Positions 7,464 through 15,056 of a stretch of DNA of 15,468 nucleotides are shown here, one piece after another. The stretch comes from an uncultured Clostridia bacterium. GTDB lineage: Bacteria > Bacillota > Clostridia > Christensenellales > Aristaeellaceae. The stretch lies in NCBI GenBank assembly GCA_945877525.1, contig CAMDVP010000046.1, forward strand, positions 1 through 15,468, in the 5' to 3' direction. The position numbers were made by a program, and so were the translations under genes. The notes under the pieces were generated by a model, which was not told the DNA's origin, did not search any database, and was given only the letters and a program-made list of their open reading frames with translations. Each line of letters opens with the position of its first letter. Position 1 is the first letter of the stretch.

Positions 7464-10232
7464 ATGAGCGAATCCGTGTTTTCCACGACCGTCTTTGCCG
7501 ACAAGGCCCGCGCCGCCGCCGCGGAAGGCTGCGTGCTTTTGCGCAACGAGGCGCAGGCACTGCCCATCGAAAAAGGCTGCCGCGCGGCGGTTTTCGGCCG
7601 GGCGCAGATGAACTATTTCAAAAGCGGTCTGGGTTCCGGCGGGCTGGTCAACGCCCGTTATGTGAAAGGCATCTGGGAAGCGCTTTCCGAAGAATCGGGG
7701 CTGACCCTGGATGGGGAGGTTCGGGCGCGGTATACGGCATGGACGGCAGAGCATCCCTTCGACATGGGGGACGGCTGGGCCGCGCATCCATGGTTCCAGC
7801 AGGAAATGCCCCTGGACGAAGCCCTTGTCCGTGAATCCGCCGGAAGAAATGACGCGGCCCTGGTGATCCTTGGCCGCACCGCCGGCGAGGATCGGGACAA
7901 CAGCGAAACCCCCGGCAGCTGGCTGCTCACCCTGGAGGAGGATCGCATGCTGGAGCTGGTGTGCCGCCACTTTTCCCGCAGCATCGTGCTGCTGAACGTG
8001 GGCAATATCATCGACATGACCTGGGTGGAGCGCTTCCGGCCCGCGGCAGTGATGTATGTCTGGCAGGGCGGACAGGACGGGGGCTGCGGCGTGGCGGATG
8101 TGCTGACCGGCCGGGTAGCCCCCTGCGGGCGGCTGACCGACACCATCGCCCGGAGCATCGCGGATTATCCGACCCACCGCGGCTTTGGCGGCGGGAAGCA
8201 GAGCGTCTATGCCGAGGATGTGTATGTGGGCTACCGCTATTTTGAAACCCTGGCCCGGGAGCAGGTGCTGTACTGTTTTGGCAGCGGCCTGTCCTACACG
8301 ACATTTGCCCATGAGCCCATCGGACTGACATATTTAGAAGGCGAGGTACTGCTGACCCACCGTGTGCGGAACACCGGCGCCTGCGCTGCCAGGGAAGTGG
8401 TGCAGGCCTATGTGCAGCGGCCCCAGGGCCGCCTGGGACAGCCAGCCCGCACCCTGTGCGCCTATGCCAAGACGGAAGTGCTTCAGCCCGGAGAAAGCGC
8501 GGACATCACCCTGCGCATTCCTGCCGAAACGCTTGCCTCCTATGATGACAGCGGCGTGACGGGACACCGTTCCTGCTATGTGATGGAGCAGGGTGTATAC
8601 CGTTTCTTCTGCGGACATGATGTGCGCCAGGCCGTCCCGGCAGGGGATTTCTCCCTGGCGGAGGATGCCGTCATCACCCGCTGCACCGAGGCCTGCGCGC
8701 CCGTGCAGCCCTTCTGCCGCCTGCATCCCGTGGATGGACGCGCAGCCTGGGAGGATGTGCCCCTGCGCACGCAGGCGGTGTCCGCCCGCCGTCTGGCCAA
8801 TCTTCCCGAGGAGATTGCGCAGACAGGGGACAGGGGACTGCGCCTTGACGACGTTCGCACGGGAAAATGCACCCTGGAGGCGTTCATCGCACAGCTGACG
8901 GACGAGGAGCTATGCTGCATCGTCCGGGGGCAGGGCATGTCCTCGCCCCGGGTGACCCCCGGCACCGCCGGCGCCATCGGCGGCGTGAGCGACCGACTGA
9001 TGAAGCATTTCGGCATCCCTGCCGTCTGCTGCGCCGACGGGCCCAGCGGCATCCGCATGGACTGTGGCAACAAGGCCTACTCCCTTCCCAGCGGCACCTG
9101 TCTGGCCTGCACCTGGAACGACGCGCTGGTGGAGGCACTGTATGCCCTGGAAGGACTTGAAATGCGCAAATACCAGGTGGACGCACTGTTAGGCCCCGGC
9201 CTGAACATCCACCGCCATCCCCTCAACGGGCGCAACTTTGAGTATTTCTCCGAGGATCCGCTTCTGACGGGGCGCATGGCCGCAGCGCAGCTTCGCGGGC
9301 TGCACCGCAGCGGCGTGGACGGCACCATCAAGCATTTTGCCTGCAACAACCAGGAAACCCATCGCCGCCGGGTGGAGGCTGTGGTGTCCGAGCGGGCCCT
9401 GCGGGAGATCTACCTCAAGGGCTTTGAGATCGCCGTCAAGGAGGGCGGCGCCCGCAGCGTGATGACCGCCTACAACCCCCTCAACGGCAGCTGGACCGCT
9501 TCCAGCTATGACCTGACCACGACCCTTTTGCGGGAGGAGTGGGGCTTCCGGGGCCTGGTGATGACCGACTGGTGGGCGGACGGCGCGGAGCAGGGAGAAG
9601 AGCCCTCGACCCGCCACACGGCTTCCATGATTCGTGCCCAAAATGACGTATTCATGGTGACCGCCGAGCCGGAAGCGAACACCGGCGAGGATGATTCGGC
9701 CCAGGCGCTTCGCACGGGCCGTGTCACCCGGGCAGAATACCAGCGCAGCGCCATGAACATCTGCCGGTATGTGCTGGACACCCCCGCCTTCCGCCGCAGC
9801 ACCGGGGAAATGAGCCCGCTGGATCGGCAGCTTCAGCGGCTGCGGGATGAAGATGAGGATGTGATCCTGTCCCTGCAGGAGGTATGGGTCGCCGGCGAGG
9901 CTGTGATCGACACGGCGCAGCTTGAGCTTGGCGCCGGCAGCACGCTGCACTATCAGATGAAGCTGGAAAAGCACGGGAAATACCGCATTTCTCTGGTTTG
10001 CTGGGCACCTGAAGCCGCGCCCGACACCGCGCAGCTGCCCCTGTCCCTCTTTGTGGATTCACAGCTGCTGGGCGCCAAAACCCTCAGCGGTGCGGAAAAG
10101 GCATGGCAAACCGTATCCTTTGACACCCGGGATATCCGCAGACGGCTCATTTTCTACACAAAGTTCTTCTTCCCGGTGGCCGGGCTGGAGCTGCGTGAAA
10201 TCCGCATTACCCGGATCAAAACCTATGATTGA
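7464..10232 (+). CDS. GH3 glycosidase with inverted domain order
   Basis: This 922-residue enzyme carries the two GH3 domains in swapped order. The alpha/beta sandwich normally found C-terminally comes first (about residues 20-285): EGCVLLRNEAQALPI, GRTAGEDRDNSE with the probable acid/base Glu142, MYVWQGGQDGGCGVADVLTG and FGSGLSYTTF. A fibronectin-III-like domain follows (about 290-390). The (beta/alpha)8 domain comes next (about 465-760): GIPAVCCADGPSGIRM, GPGLNIHRHPLNGRNFEYFSEDPLLTG, KHFACNNQE (Lys623-His624) and GFRGLVMTDWW with the nucleophile Asp702. A beta-rich C-terminal tail (about 795-922) looks like an added carbohydrate-binding-type sandwich. No signal peptide, so intracellular. 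ATG 7464 has AAGGAGGA 7 bp upstream; the longer open frame runs back through the 7395-7425 hairpin and is not coding. Probable beta-glucosidase or beta-xylosidase; substrate unresolved. Confidence 0.93.
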   Translation: MSESVFSTTVFADKARAAAAEGCVLLRNEAQALPIEKGCRAAVFGRAQMNYFKSGLGSGGLVNARYVKGIWEALSEESGLTLDGEVRARYTAWTAEHPFDMGDGWAAHPWFQQEMPLDEALVRESAGRNDAALVILGRTAGEDRDNSETPGSWLLTLEEDRMLELVCRHFSRSIVLLNVGNIIDMTWVERFRPAAVMYVWQGGQDGGCGVADVLTGRVAPCGRLTDTIARSIADYPTHRGFGGGKQSVYAEDVYVGYRYFETLAREQVLYCFGSGLSYTTFAHEPIGLTYLEGEVLLTHRVRNTGACAAREVVQAYVQRPQGRLGQPARTLCAYAKTEVLQPGESADITLRIPAETLASYDDSGVTGHRSCYVMEQGVYRFFCGHDVRQAVPAGDFSLAEDAVITRCTEACAPVQPFCRLHPVDGRAAWEDVPLRTQAVSARRLANLPEEIAQTGDRGLRLDDVRTGKCTLEAFIAQLTDEELCCIVRGQGMSSPRVTPGTAGAIGGVSDRLMKHFGIPAVCCADGPSGIRMDCGNKAYSLPSGTCLACTWNDALVEALYALEGLEMRKYQVDALLGPGLNIHRHPLNGRNFEYFSEDPLLTGRMAAAQLRGLHRSGVDGTIKHFACNNQETHRRRVEAVVSERALREIYLKGFEIAVKEGGARSVMTAYNPLNGSWTASSYDLTTTLLREEWGFRGLVMTDWWADGAEQGEEPSTRHTASMIRAQNDVFMVTAEPEANTGEDDSAQALRTGRVTRAEYQRSAMNICRYVLDTPAFRRSTGEMSPLDRQLQRLRDEDEDVILSLQEVWVAGEAVIDTAQLELGAGSTLHYQMKLEKHGKYRISLVCWAPEAAPDTAQLPLSLFVDSQLLGAKTLSGAEKAWQTVSFDTRDIRRRLIFYTKFFFPVAGLELREIRITRIKTYD

Positions 10233-10236
10233 GGAG
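10231..10236 (+). promoter_or_regulatory. GAGGAG ribosome site overlapping the GH3 stop codon
   Basis: The site shares two bases with the TGA stop of the GH3 gene (10230-10232) and lies 9 bp upstream of ATG 10246. An earlier in-frame ATG at 10225 has no such site, so this decides the start of the dehydratase gene and implies translational coupling. Confidence 0.75.
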
Positions 10237-10245
10237 ACCGAAGAC

Positions 10246-11961
10246 ATGATCAGTCAGGACATACGCGCCCTGGCCCCGGAGCAGGATCCGCTGCGCATGG
10301 GCATGGGCTGGACCGTGGAGGATCTTGGTAAACCGCAAATCATGGTGGAAAGCACCTTTGGCGACAGCCATCCCGGCAGCGCGCATCTGCTGCGCCTGGC
10401 GGAGGAGGTTGCGGCTTCCGTGAGCCGTGCGGGCGGCAGGGCGGCGCGATACTTCACCACCGATATCTGCGACGGCATGGCGCAGGGACACGACGGCATG
10501 AACTACTCCCTGCCCAGCCGGGACATGATTGCCAACATGCTTGAGATTCACGCCATGGCCACGCCCTTTGACGGTGGCGTGTTCATCGCCAGCTGCGACA
10601 AGGCGGTGCCCGCCCACCTGATGGGGATCGGCCGGATCAACATGCCCTCCATTCTGGTCACGGGCGGGGTGATGGACGCGGGACCGGATCTTCTGACCCT
10701 GGAGCAGATCGGCATCTACTCGGCCCAGTGCGCCCGGGGCGAGATAACCCCCGAGCAGCTGGAATGGTACAAGCAGCATGCCTGCCCCGGCTGCGGAGCC
10801 TGCTCCTTCATGGGCACCGCCTCCACCATGCAGATTATGGGCGAGGCTCTGGGGCTGATGCTCCCCGGCACGGCCCTGCTGCCTGCCTCCGGCGATGCGC
10901 TGGTCGAGGCTGCCCGGCAGGCCGGGGAGCAGGTAATGCGCCTGGCCCGGGCAGGGCTGCGGCCCCGGGACATCGTGACCGCGGAATCCTTTGAAAACGC
11001 CGTGATGGTTCATGCAGCCATTTCCGGCTCCACCAACAGTCTCCTGCATCTGCCCGCCATTGCCCGGGAGTTCGGCATTTCCCTGGACGCAGAGGTGTTC
11101 GACCGGCTCCACCGCGGGGCGCACTATCTGCTGGACATCCGTCCCGCCGGGCACTGGCCCGCGCAGTATTTCTCCTATGCGGGCGGCGTGCCCCGGGTGA
11201 TGGAGCAGCTGCGCCATGTGCTGCACCTGGACGCCATGACCGTTACCGGCAAAACCCTGGGCGAAAACCTCGACATGCTGAAGCGCTCAGGCTACTACGA
11301 GCGCTGCGACGCGCTATGCGCCCAGGCCGGGCTTCACTGGCAGGACGTCATTCACCCCTATGACAGACCCATCGGCCGCAATGGTGCGATTGCCATTCTC
11401 AAGGGCAACCTTGCGCCGGACGGAGCAGTCATCAAGCACACCGCCTGCCCGAAGGAGATGTTCTCCGCAGTGCTTCGCGCCCGGCCGTTTGACTGCGAGG
11501 AGCAGGCGCTTTCCGCCGTGCTGCGCCACGACATACGCCCCGGCGACGCGGTGATTATCCGCTATGAGGGGCCCCGGGGCTCCGGCATGCCGGAAATGTT
11601 CTATACCACTGAAGCCATTTCTTCCGACCCCGAGCTGGGCCGCAGCATCGCGCTGATCACGGACGGGCGTTTTTCCGGCGCGTCCACAGGCCCGGTGATT
11701 GGGCATGTTTCCCCCGAAGCCGCATCGGGCGGCCCCATTGCCCTGGTGGAGGAGGGGGATCTGATCCGCATTGATCTGCTGGAGCGGCGGCTGGAAATAG
11801 TCGGCATTCACGGGGATCGTCTGCCGCCCGAGGATATCGACGCGGTGCTGGCAAAGCGCCGCGCGGCCTGGTGTCCGCCCGAAAGCAAGTACACCCATGG
11901 CGTGCTGAAGCTGTTCAGCGAGCATGCACAGTCCCCTATGAAGGGCGGGAGCATGGACTGA
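10246..11961 (+). CDS. IlvD/EDD-family dehydratase, probably a sugar-acid dehydratase
   Basis: This 571-residue protein belongs to the iron-sulfur dehydratase family that removes water from 2,3-dihydroxy acids to give 2-keto acids. Cluster Cys positions are visible: DICDGMAQGHDGMNYSLPSRD (Cys75), ASCDKAVPAHLMG (Cys117, with Lys119 the residue usually carbamylated for Mg binding) and CPGCGACSFMGTASTM (Cys186). The C-terminal FSGASTGPVIGHVSPEAASGGPIALVEEGD signature is intact. CDK-x-x-PA and MGTASTM are, as I recall, features of aldonate dehydratases (arabinonate, xylonate, YjhG types) more than of dihydroxy-acid dehydratase IlvD, which has CDK-x-x-PG and GMYTANTM. Its place directly after GH3, with coupled translation, and without ilv genes supports a catabolic role. 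The actual substrate is unknown. No terminator of high quality follows immediately. Confidence 0.88.
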   Translation: MISQDIRALAPEQDPLRMGMGWTVEDLGKPQIMVESTFGDSHPGSAHLLRLAEEVAASVSRAGGRAARYFTTDICDGMAQGHDGMNYSLPSRDMIANMLEIHAMATPFDGGVFIASCDKAVPAHLMGIGRINMPSILVTGGVMDAGPDLLTLEQIGIYSAQCARGEITPEQLEWYKQHACPGCGACSFMGTASTMQIMGEALGLMLPGTALLPASGDALVEAARQAGEQVMRLARAGLRPRDIVTAESFENAVMVHAAISGSTNSLLHLPAIAREFGISLDAEVFDRLHRGAHYLLDIRPAGHWPAQYFSYAGGVPRVMEQLRHVLHLDAMTVTGKTLGENLDMLKRSGYYERCDALCAQAGLHWQDVIHPYDRPIGRNGAIAILKGNLAPDGAVIKHTACPKEMFSAVLRARPFDCEEQALSAVLRHDIRPGDAVIIRYEGPRGSGMPEMFYTTEAISSDPELGRSIALITDGRFSGASTGPVIGHVSPEAASGGPIALVEEGDLIRIDLLERRLEIVGIHGDRLPPEDIDAVLAKRRAAWCPPESKYTHGVLKLFSEHAQSPMKGGSMD

Positions 11962-12013
11962 TACCATGCTCGTTCTAAACAAATATTTGGATGCGGTGCG
12001 AAGGATTGCAAAG

Positions 12014-12056
12014 TGCGATCGCAAAGCCCTTTGGAAACCTTCGGGGGACGTCCCCT
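12014..12056. repeat. Palindromic 3' region after the dehydratase gene
   Basis: Short perfect palindromes TGCGATCGCA (12014-12023) and GGGGACGTCCCC (12044-12055) flank a CAAAG-CC-CTTTG inverted repeat and the 13-mer CCCTTTGGAAACC (12027-12039). The 13-mer recurs at 13897-13909. The region may be a decayed copy of the palindromic element upstream of the binding-protein gene. No T-run follows, so it is at best a weak terminator. Confidence 0.5.
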
Positions 12057-12107
12057 TGCTTCTATACTTTAAATGCAGCATAGCATGAATGATCCATCAC
12101 CGCACAG

Positions 12108-12140
12108 AAAACGGCCGGAGACCGCTTGGGTCTCCGGCCG
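12108..12140 (-). terminator. Strong terminator of the ABC transporter operon
   Basis: CGGCCGGAGACC (12112-12123) and GGTCTCCGGCCG (12129-12140) form a perfect 12 bp stem with a 5 nt loop. On the minus strand it is followed at once by TTTTC, an intrinsic terminator for the solute-binding protein gene, whose stop lies 18 bp upstream. On the plus strand AAATGGTTTT follows, so it may also stop readthrough from the dehydratase gene in the converging operon. Confidence 0.9.
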
Positions 12141-12158
12141 AAATGGTTTTGGGAATTC

Positions 12159-13799
12159 TTACTCGCCGCGGACGGGCAGCTTGGTGCTCTGGCCGTTCTC
12201 GTAGGCCGCCAGGCGCTCGTCGATGATTTCCTGATAGCCGGCGTCCAGGTACTCCTGGCTCAGCTGCTCATACAGGGCGTCGAACTCGGCGGGATCGCAC
12301 TTCACCAGCTTGGCGTAGTCCTCCTGATACAGGCTCAGCAGGGTAGCGCTGTACTCGGACTCGGACTCGATGGCCACGGCAAAGATGGGATCAGAATAGG
12401 CGTTGCCGGCGTCGGCAATGGCCTTGGTCTGGGTGGTCCAGGCTTCGATCATCGCATCGGCGAAGTCCTGCGGCAGGCCCTGAGGCGCCACGGCGCGGAT
12501 GGAATCTTCCACCGTGCCCACCACCTTGGAAGCATGCACCAGGCAGGTCATGTCGATGTTCATGTTGTGGTTCAGCATGTACTCGCCGGTGTAATCGCCA
12601 AACACCACGGGCTTGCCATCCTGCATCTCATAGGTAACGCCTTCCACGCCGTTCTCCAGCACGAACAGGTTTTCAGGCTGGATCATCCACTCCATCAGCA
12701 TCCAGGCAGCCTTCAGCTGATCGGGGGTCGCATAGGAGGAGAAGCCGACGATCATGCCGAAGGGGTTGTCAGCACGGTTGCGGGCGGTAGCCACGCCTTC
12801 TTCTTCCACAGCGTAGGCGGAAGCGATGGCCAGCTCGGCGTCGGGGTTGTTCTCATAGAAGGCCTTCAGCCAGTCCACGTTGGAGGCCATGTAGCCGCCG
12901 TACTGGTAGGTCTTGCCGTTGATGAAGTCGGTCTGGGTCTGGTCGGCAGAAGCGCCGGCAGTGGTCTTGTCCAGGTCGAACTCGCTGGAATACCAGCCCA
13001 TGTGATACTCGCTGTTCAGGCGCTTGAGCAGGCGCTTGGTGGGCTCCCAGGACAGGGAAGCAGTGCCCAGAGAGCAGTGCTGCGCCCACTCGGCCTCATT
13101 CAGGTCGGCGTCATGATAGGCGAAGTTGGCCACATAGGCGTTGGCAGGAATGCCCAGGCCCATGGGAGCCTGATCGGTCAGACCGGCCTCGATGATCTTG
13201 TTGATGGCGTCCACCTGCTCGGCGTAGCTCTGGGGCACATGGTCATAGCCCACAGCACGCAGCCAGTCCATGCGGACGAAGGTGTAGTAGGTATAGCCAG
13301 TGTTGTAGTAGGGGCGCTCGGAGAGCACGAAGTAGGTTTCACCGCCAATATCGGTGTAGCCCAGCTGGTTGTTCTCCACCATCTTGCCGTAGTAGGTGGG
13401 GGCAACCTTGGCAAACTCGGCCAGGTCGATCACCTGCATGGCGCCATCGGTAGCCCACTGGGCAACCTTGGGATAGTCATACTCCATCATGATGGTGGGG
13501 GTGTCCTCAGCCGCAATCAGCAGGGAGTACTTGGTCATCACGTCGCCGCGGGGGATGGCCACATACTTCACTTCCACGTTCCACTTGTCGCCGAACTCGG
13601 ACTGCACCCAGCGGGTCCAGTAGTTGTCGTCCACAGCGGGATAGCCCTGCTTGGAGCGGTCGTACACGGGAACGGTGATGGTCACGCGCTCCTCAAAGGG
13701 AGCCCAGGACGCGATGCCGGTGGCTTCCTCAGCGCTGGCCACCACGACCATGCTCAGCGCCATCATCAGCGCCAGGACCAGGGAAACAATGCGTTTCAT
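12159..13799 (-). CDS. ABC transporter extracellular solute-binding protein (oligosaccharide type)
   Basis: A 546-residue binding protein of the large LplA/YtcQ-like group (family 1 extracellular solute-binding), which delivers oligosaccharides to CarB/LplC-type permeases. The N-terminus MKRIVSLVLALMMALSMVVVASAEE is a clear Sec signal with a likely signal peptidase I cut after ASA (residue 23). No lipobox Cys is present. Typical features are PTIMMEYDYPKVAQWATDGAMQVIDLAEFA, YTFVRMDWLRAVGYDHVPQSYAEQVDAI, NGKTYQYGGYMASNVDWLKAF and the C-terminal NPFGMIVGFSSYATPDQLKAAWMLMEWMIQPENLFVLENGVEG. The start at 13799 is set by AGGAGG 8 bp upstream plus the signal peptide; the open frame extends to 14093 through palindromic sequence that is not coding. 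It follows the permease by 315 bp. Substrate specificity cannot be read. Confidence 0.93.
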   Translation of the reverse strand: MKRIVSLVLALMMALSMVVVASAEEATGIASWAPFEERVTITVPVYDRSKQGYPAVDDNYWTRWVQSEFGDKWNVEVKYVAIPRGDVMTKYSLLIAAEDTPTIMMEYDYPKVAQWATDGAMQVIDLAEFAKVAPTYYGKMVENNQLGYTDIGGETYFVLSERPYYNTGYTYYTFVRMDWLRAVGYDHVPQSYAEQVDAINKIIEAGLTDQAPMGLGIPANAYVANFAYHDADLNEAEWAQHCSLGTASLSWEPTKRLLKRLNSEYHMGWYSSEFDLDKTTAGASADQTQTDFINGKTYQYGGYMASNVDWLKAFYENNPDAELAIASAYAVEEEGVATARNRADNPFGMIVGFSSYATPDQLKAAWMLMEWMIQPENLFVLENGVEGVTYEMQDGKPVVFGDYTGEYMLNHNMNIDMTCLVHASKVVGTVEDSIRAVAPQGLPQDFADAMIEAWTTQTKAIADAGNAYSDPIFAVAIESESEYSATLLSLYQEDYAKLVKCDPAEFDALYEQLSQEYLDAGYQEIIDERLAAYENGQSTKLPVRGE

Positions 13800-14114
13800 A
13801 GTTCTTTCCTCCTCTTTTTTATTTCGATCATCGCCGCATGGTGCGGCGCTGTCTACGATAGTTTTGCGCCTGCGGGCGCGACCACAGGGGCGCTGCCCCT
13901 TTGGAAACCCTGCCAGGGGCGCTGCCCCTGGACCCTGCGAAGGGCCTTCGGCCCTCTCGACTCCCATTCGGGTGGGTTGGAACGGGTGGTTTCTCTTGCA
14001 GGGGTCACGGCGCGCGACAGGCGCGCCGCGACGCGGAGCCTGCGGCGCGGGGTTTTGTCGCCGCAGCGGCAACCTGCCATCTCCGCGTTGCAACGCGGAG
14101 CATGCTGCGAGGGC
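13800..14114. repeat. 315 bp palindrome-rich gap between permease and binding-protein genes
   Basis: No gene is supported here. The stretch holds a chain of GC-rich inverted repeats: CGCCGCA-TGG-TGCGGCG (13832-13848), GCGCC-TGCG-GGCGC (13866-13879), AGGGGC-GCT-GCCCCT (13886-13900), CCAGGGGC-GCT-GCCCCTGG (13913-13931) and AGGGCC-TTC-GGCCCT (13941-13955). The 15-mer AGGGGCGCTGCCCCT occurs twice (13886-13900 and 13915-13929). Motifs of this type recur between genes in high-GC Clostridia and resemble REP or MITE-like elements; that is from memory. I see no convincing promoter, so the binding-protein gene may depend on readthrough from the permeases. The array may act by mRNA stability or partial termination. 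Confidence 0.75.
14081..14100. repeat. Perfect 20 bp palindrome just after the permease gene
   Basis: CTCCGCGTTGCAACGCGGAG is exactly self-complementary and begins 14 bp past the permease stop codon on the minus strand. A neighbouring GTTGCCGC-T-GCGGCGAC inverted repeat (reading the minus strand, 14056-14072) adds a second hairpin. Neither has a T-run, so a simple intrinsic terminator is unlikely. Protection of the permease mRNA 3' end is possible. Confidence 0.7.
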
Positions 14115-15038
14115 TTAGCCCTTCACAGCGCCGATCATAGCGCCCTTGACAAAGTATTTCTGGGCAAAGGGGTATACCATGATAATGGGCAGGGTGGCAA
14201 ACATGATGGTGGCGGCCTGGAGCACCTCGGGGGTGGTAGCGGCGGCAGCGGCCTCGGAGAGGCTGACGGCGTCGTTGCCAGAGTTCAGCACCATGTTGGA
14301 CAGCAGATACTGCAGGGGCTGCAGGGCCTTTGTGGTGATGTAGTATTTCGCGTCGGCATAGGCGTTCCAGCGGCCCACGGCGTAGAACAAGGACAGGGTC
14401 GCGATAATGGGCTTGGACAGGGGCAGCACCACCCGGCCCAGGATCTGGAAGTGGTTCGCGCCGTCCAGATAGGCCGCTTCGTAAAGGCTGTCAGGAATGG
14501 TGGATGCCAGGAAGGACTTCATAATCAGCATGTTATAGGGGGAGAAGGCCAGGGGCAGCACCAGCACCCACATGGTATTGATCAGGTGCAGATCCTTGTA
14601 CAGCAGGTATTCGGGAATCAGGCCCGCGCTGAAATACATGGTGAACATCAGAAGCAGCGCGAAGAAGCTGCGGCCCTTGAGCCCCTTCATGGACAGCGGG
14701 AACGCCGCGAATACGGTGATCACCATGCCGATGAGGGTGAACAGCACCGTGACCACCACGGTGTAGCCCATGGAGTAGGTCAGCTGGCCGTCGCGGAAGA
14801 TGGCTGCATAGGCATCGAAGTTGATGCCTTTGGGCCACAGATACACCTGCTTGGACATGACGGCGGTGTTGGAGGAAATGCTCTTGGCTGCCACATGGAT
14901 GAAGGGCAGGATGCAGGTCAGGGACAGAATCAGAATCACAAAGGCGATGACGAAATCGCTGATCCGCACACGGTTCACGCCGCGCCAGATGGATTCCTTT
15001 TTCTTCTGAGGGGCTTTCGCCGTCTGAATCGTACTCAT
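14115..15038 (-). CDS. ABC transporter permease, CarB/LplC type
   Basis: A 307-residue inner-membrane permease of the binding-protein-dependent sugar importer family. After a charged N-terminus, hydrophobic segments are visible at about residues 28-50, 90-112, 123-142, 155-172, 210-222 and 275-292, consistent with six spans. The EAA loop that contacts the ATPase is EAAYLDGANHFQILGRVVLPLSKPI (about 187-211). The C-terminus, FVKGAMIGAVKG, is the usual ending of this LplC/YtcP-like group. ATG 15038 has GGGAGGA about 7 bp upstream. It follows the other permease by 18 bp, so the two form a heterodimeric channel. No ATPase gene is present; such systems normally share a general MsmK-type ATPase encoded elsewhere. 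Confidence 0.95.
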   Translation of the reverse strand: MSTIQTAKAPQKKKESIWRGVNRVRISDFVIAFVILILSLTCILPFIHVAAKSISSNTAVMSKQVYLWPKGINFDAYAAIFRDGQLTYSMGYTVVVTVLFTLIGMVITVFAAFPLSMKGLKGRSFFALLLMFTMYFSAGLIPEYLLYKDLHLINTMWVLVLPLAFSPYNMLIMKSFLASTIPDSLYEAAYLDGANHFQILGRVVLPLSKPIIATLSLFYAVGRWNAYADAKYYITTKALQPLQYLLSNMVLNSGNDAVSLSEAAAAATTPEVLQAATIMFATLPIIMVYPFAQKYFVKGAMIGAVKG

Positions 15039-15056
15039 GATGCGTTCCTCCCTTCC

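Noticed and set aside
10051..10245. N-terminal extension of the dehydratase into the GH3 gene
   Set aside because: It would overlap the certain GH3 coding end. GAGGAG at 10231-10236 fits ATG 10246.
10246..11961. Annotation as ilvD (branched-chain amino acid synthesis)
   Set aside because: The CDK-x-x-PA and MGTASTM motifs and the glycosidase context fit a sugar-acid dehydratase better; the specific symbol is not supported.
11314..12081. Minus-strand open frame of 255 codons opposite the dehydratase end
   Set aside because: Shadow of the dehydratase with no start signal or domain. It also runs through the palindromic 3' region.
13866..13955. Possible CRISPR array or tRNA in the hairpin-rich gap
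   Set aside because: Repeats are palindromic units of unequal spacing with only two identical copies and no regular spacers. No cloverleaf or CCA-type end is visible.
13800..14093. N-terminal extension of the binding protein, and short frames within the gap on both strands
   Set aside because: The Sec signal peptide begins at 13799 with AGGAGG before it. The gap is palindromic repeat, and its translations are Arg/Pro/Gly-rich noise.
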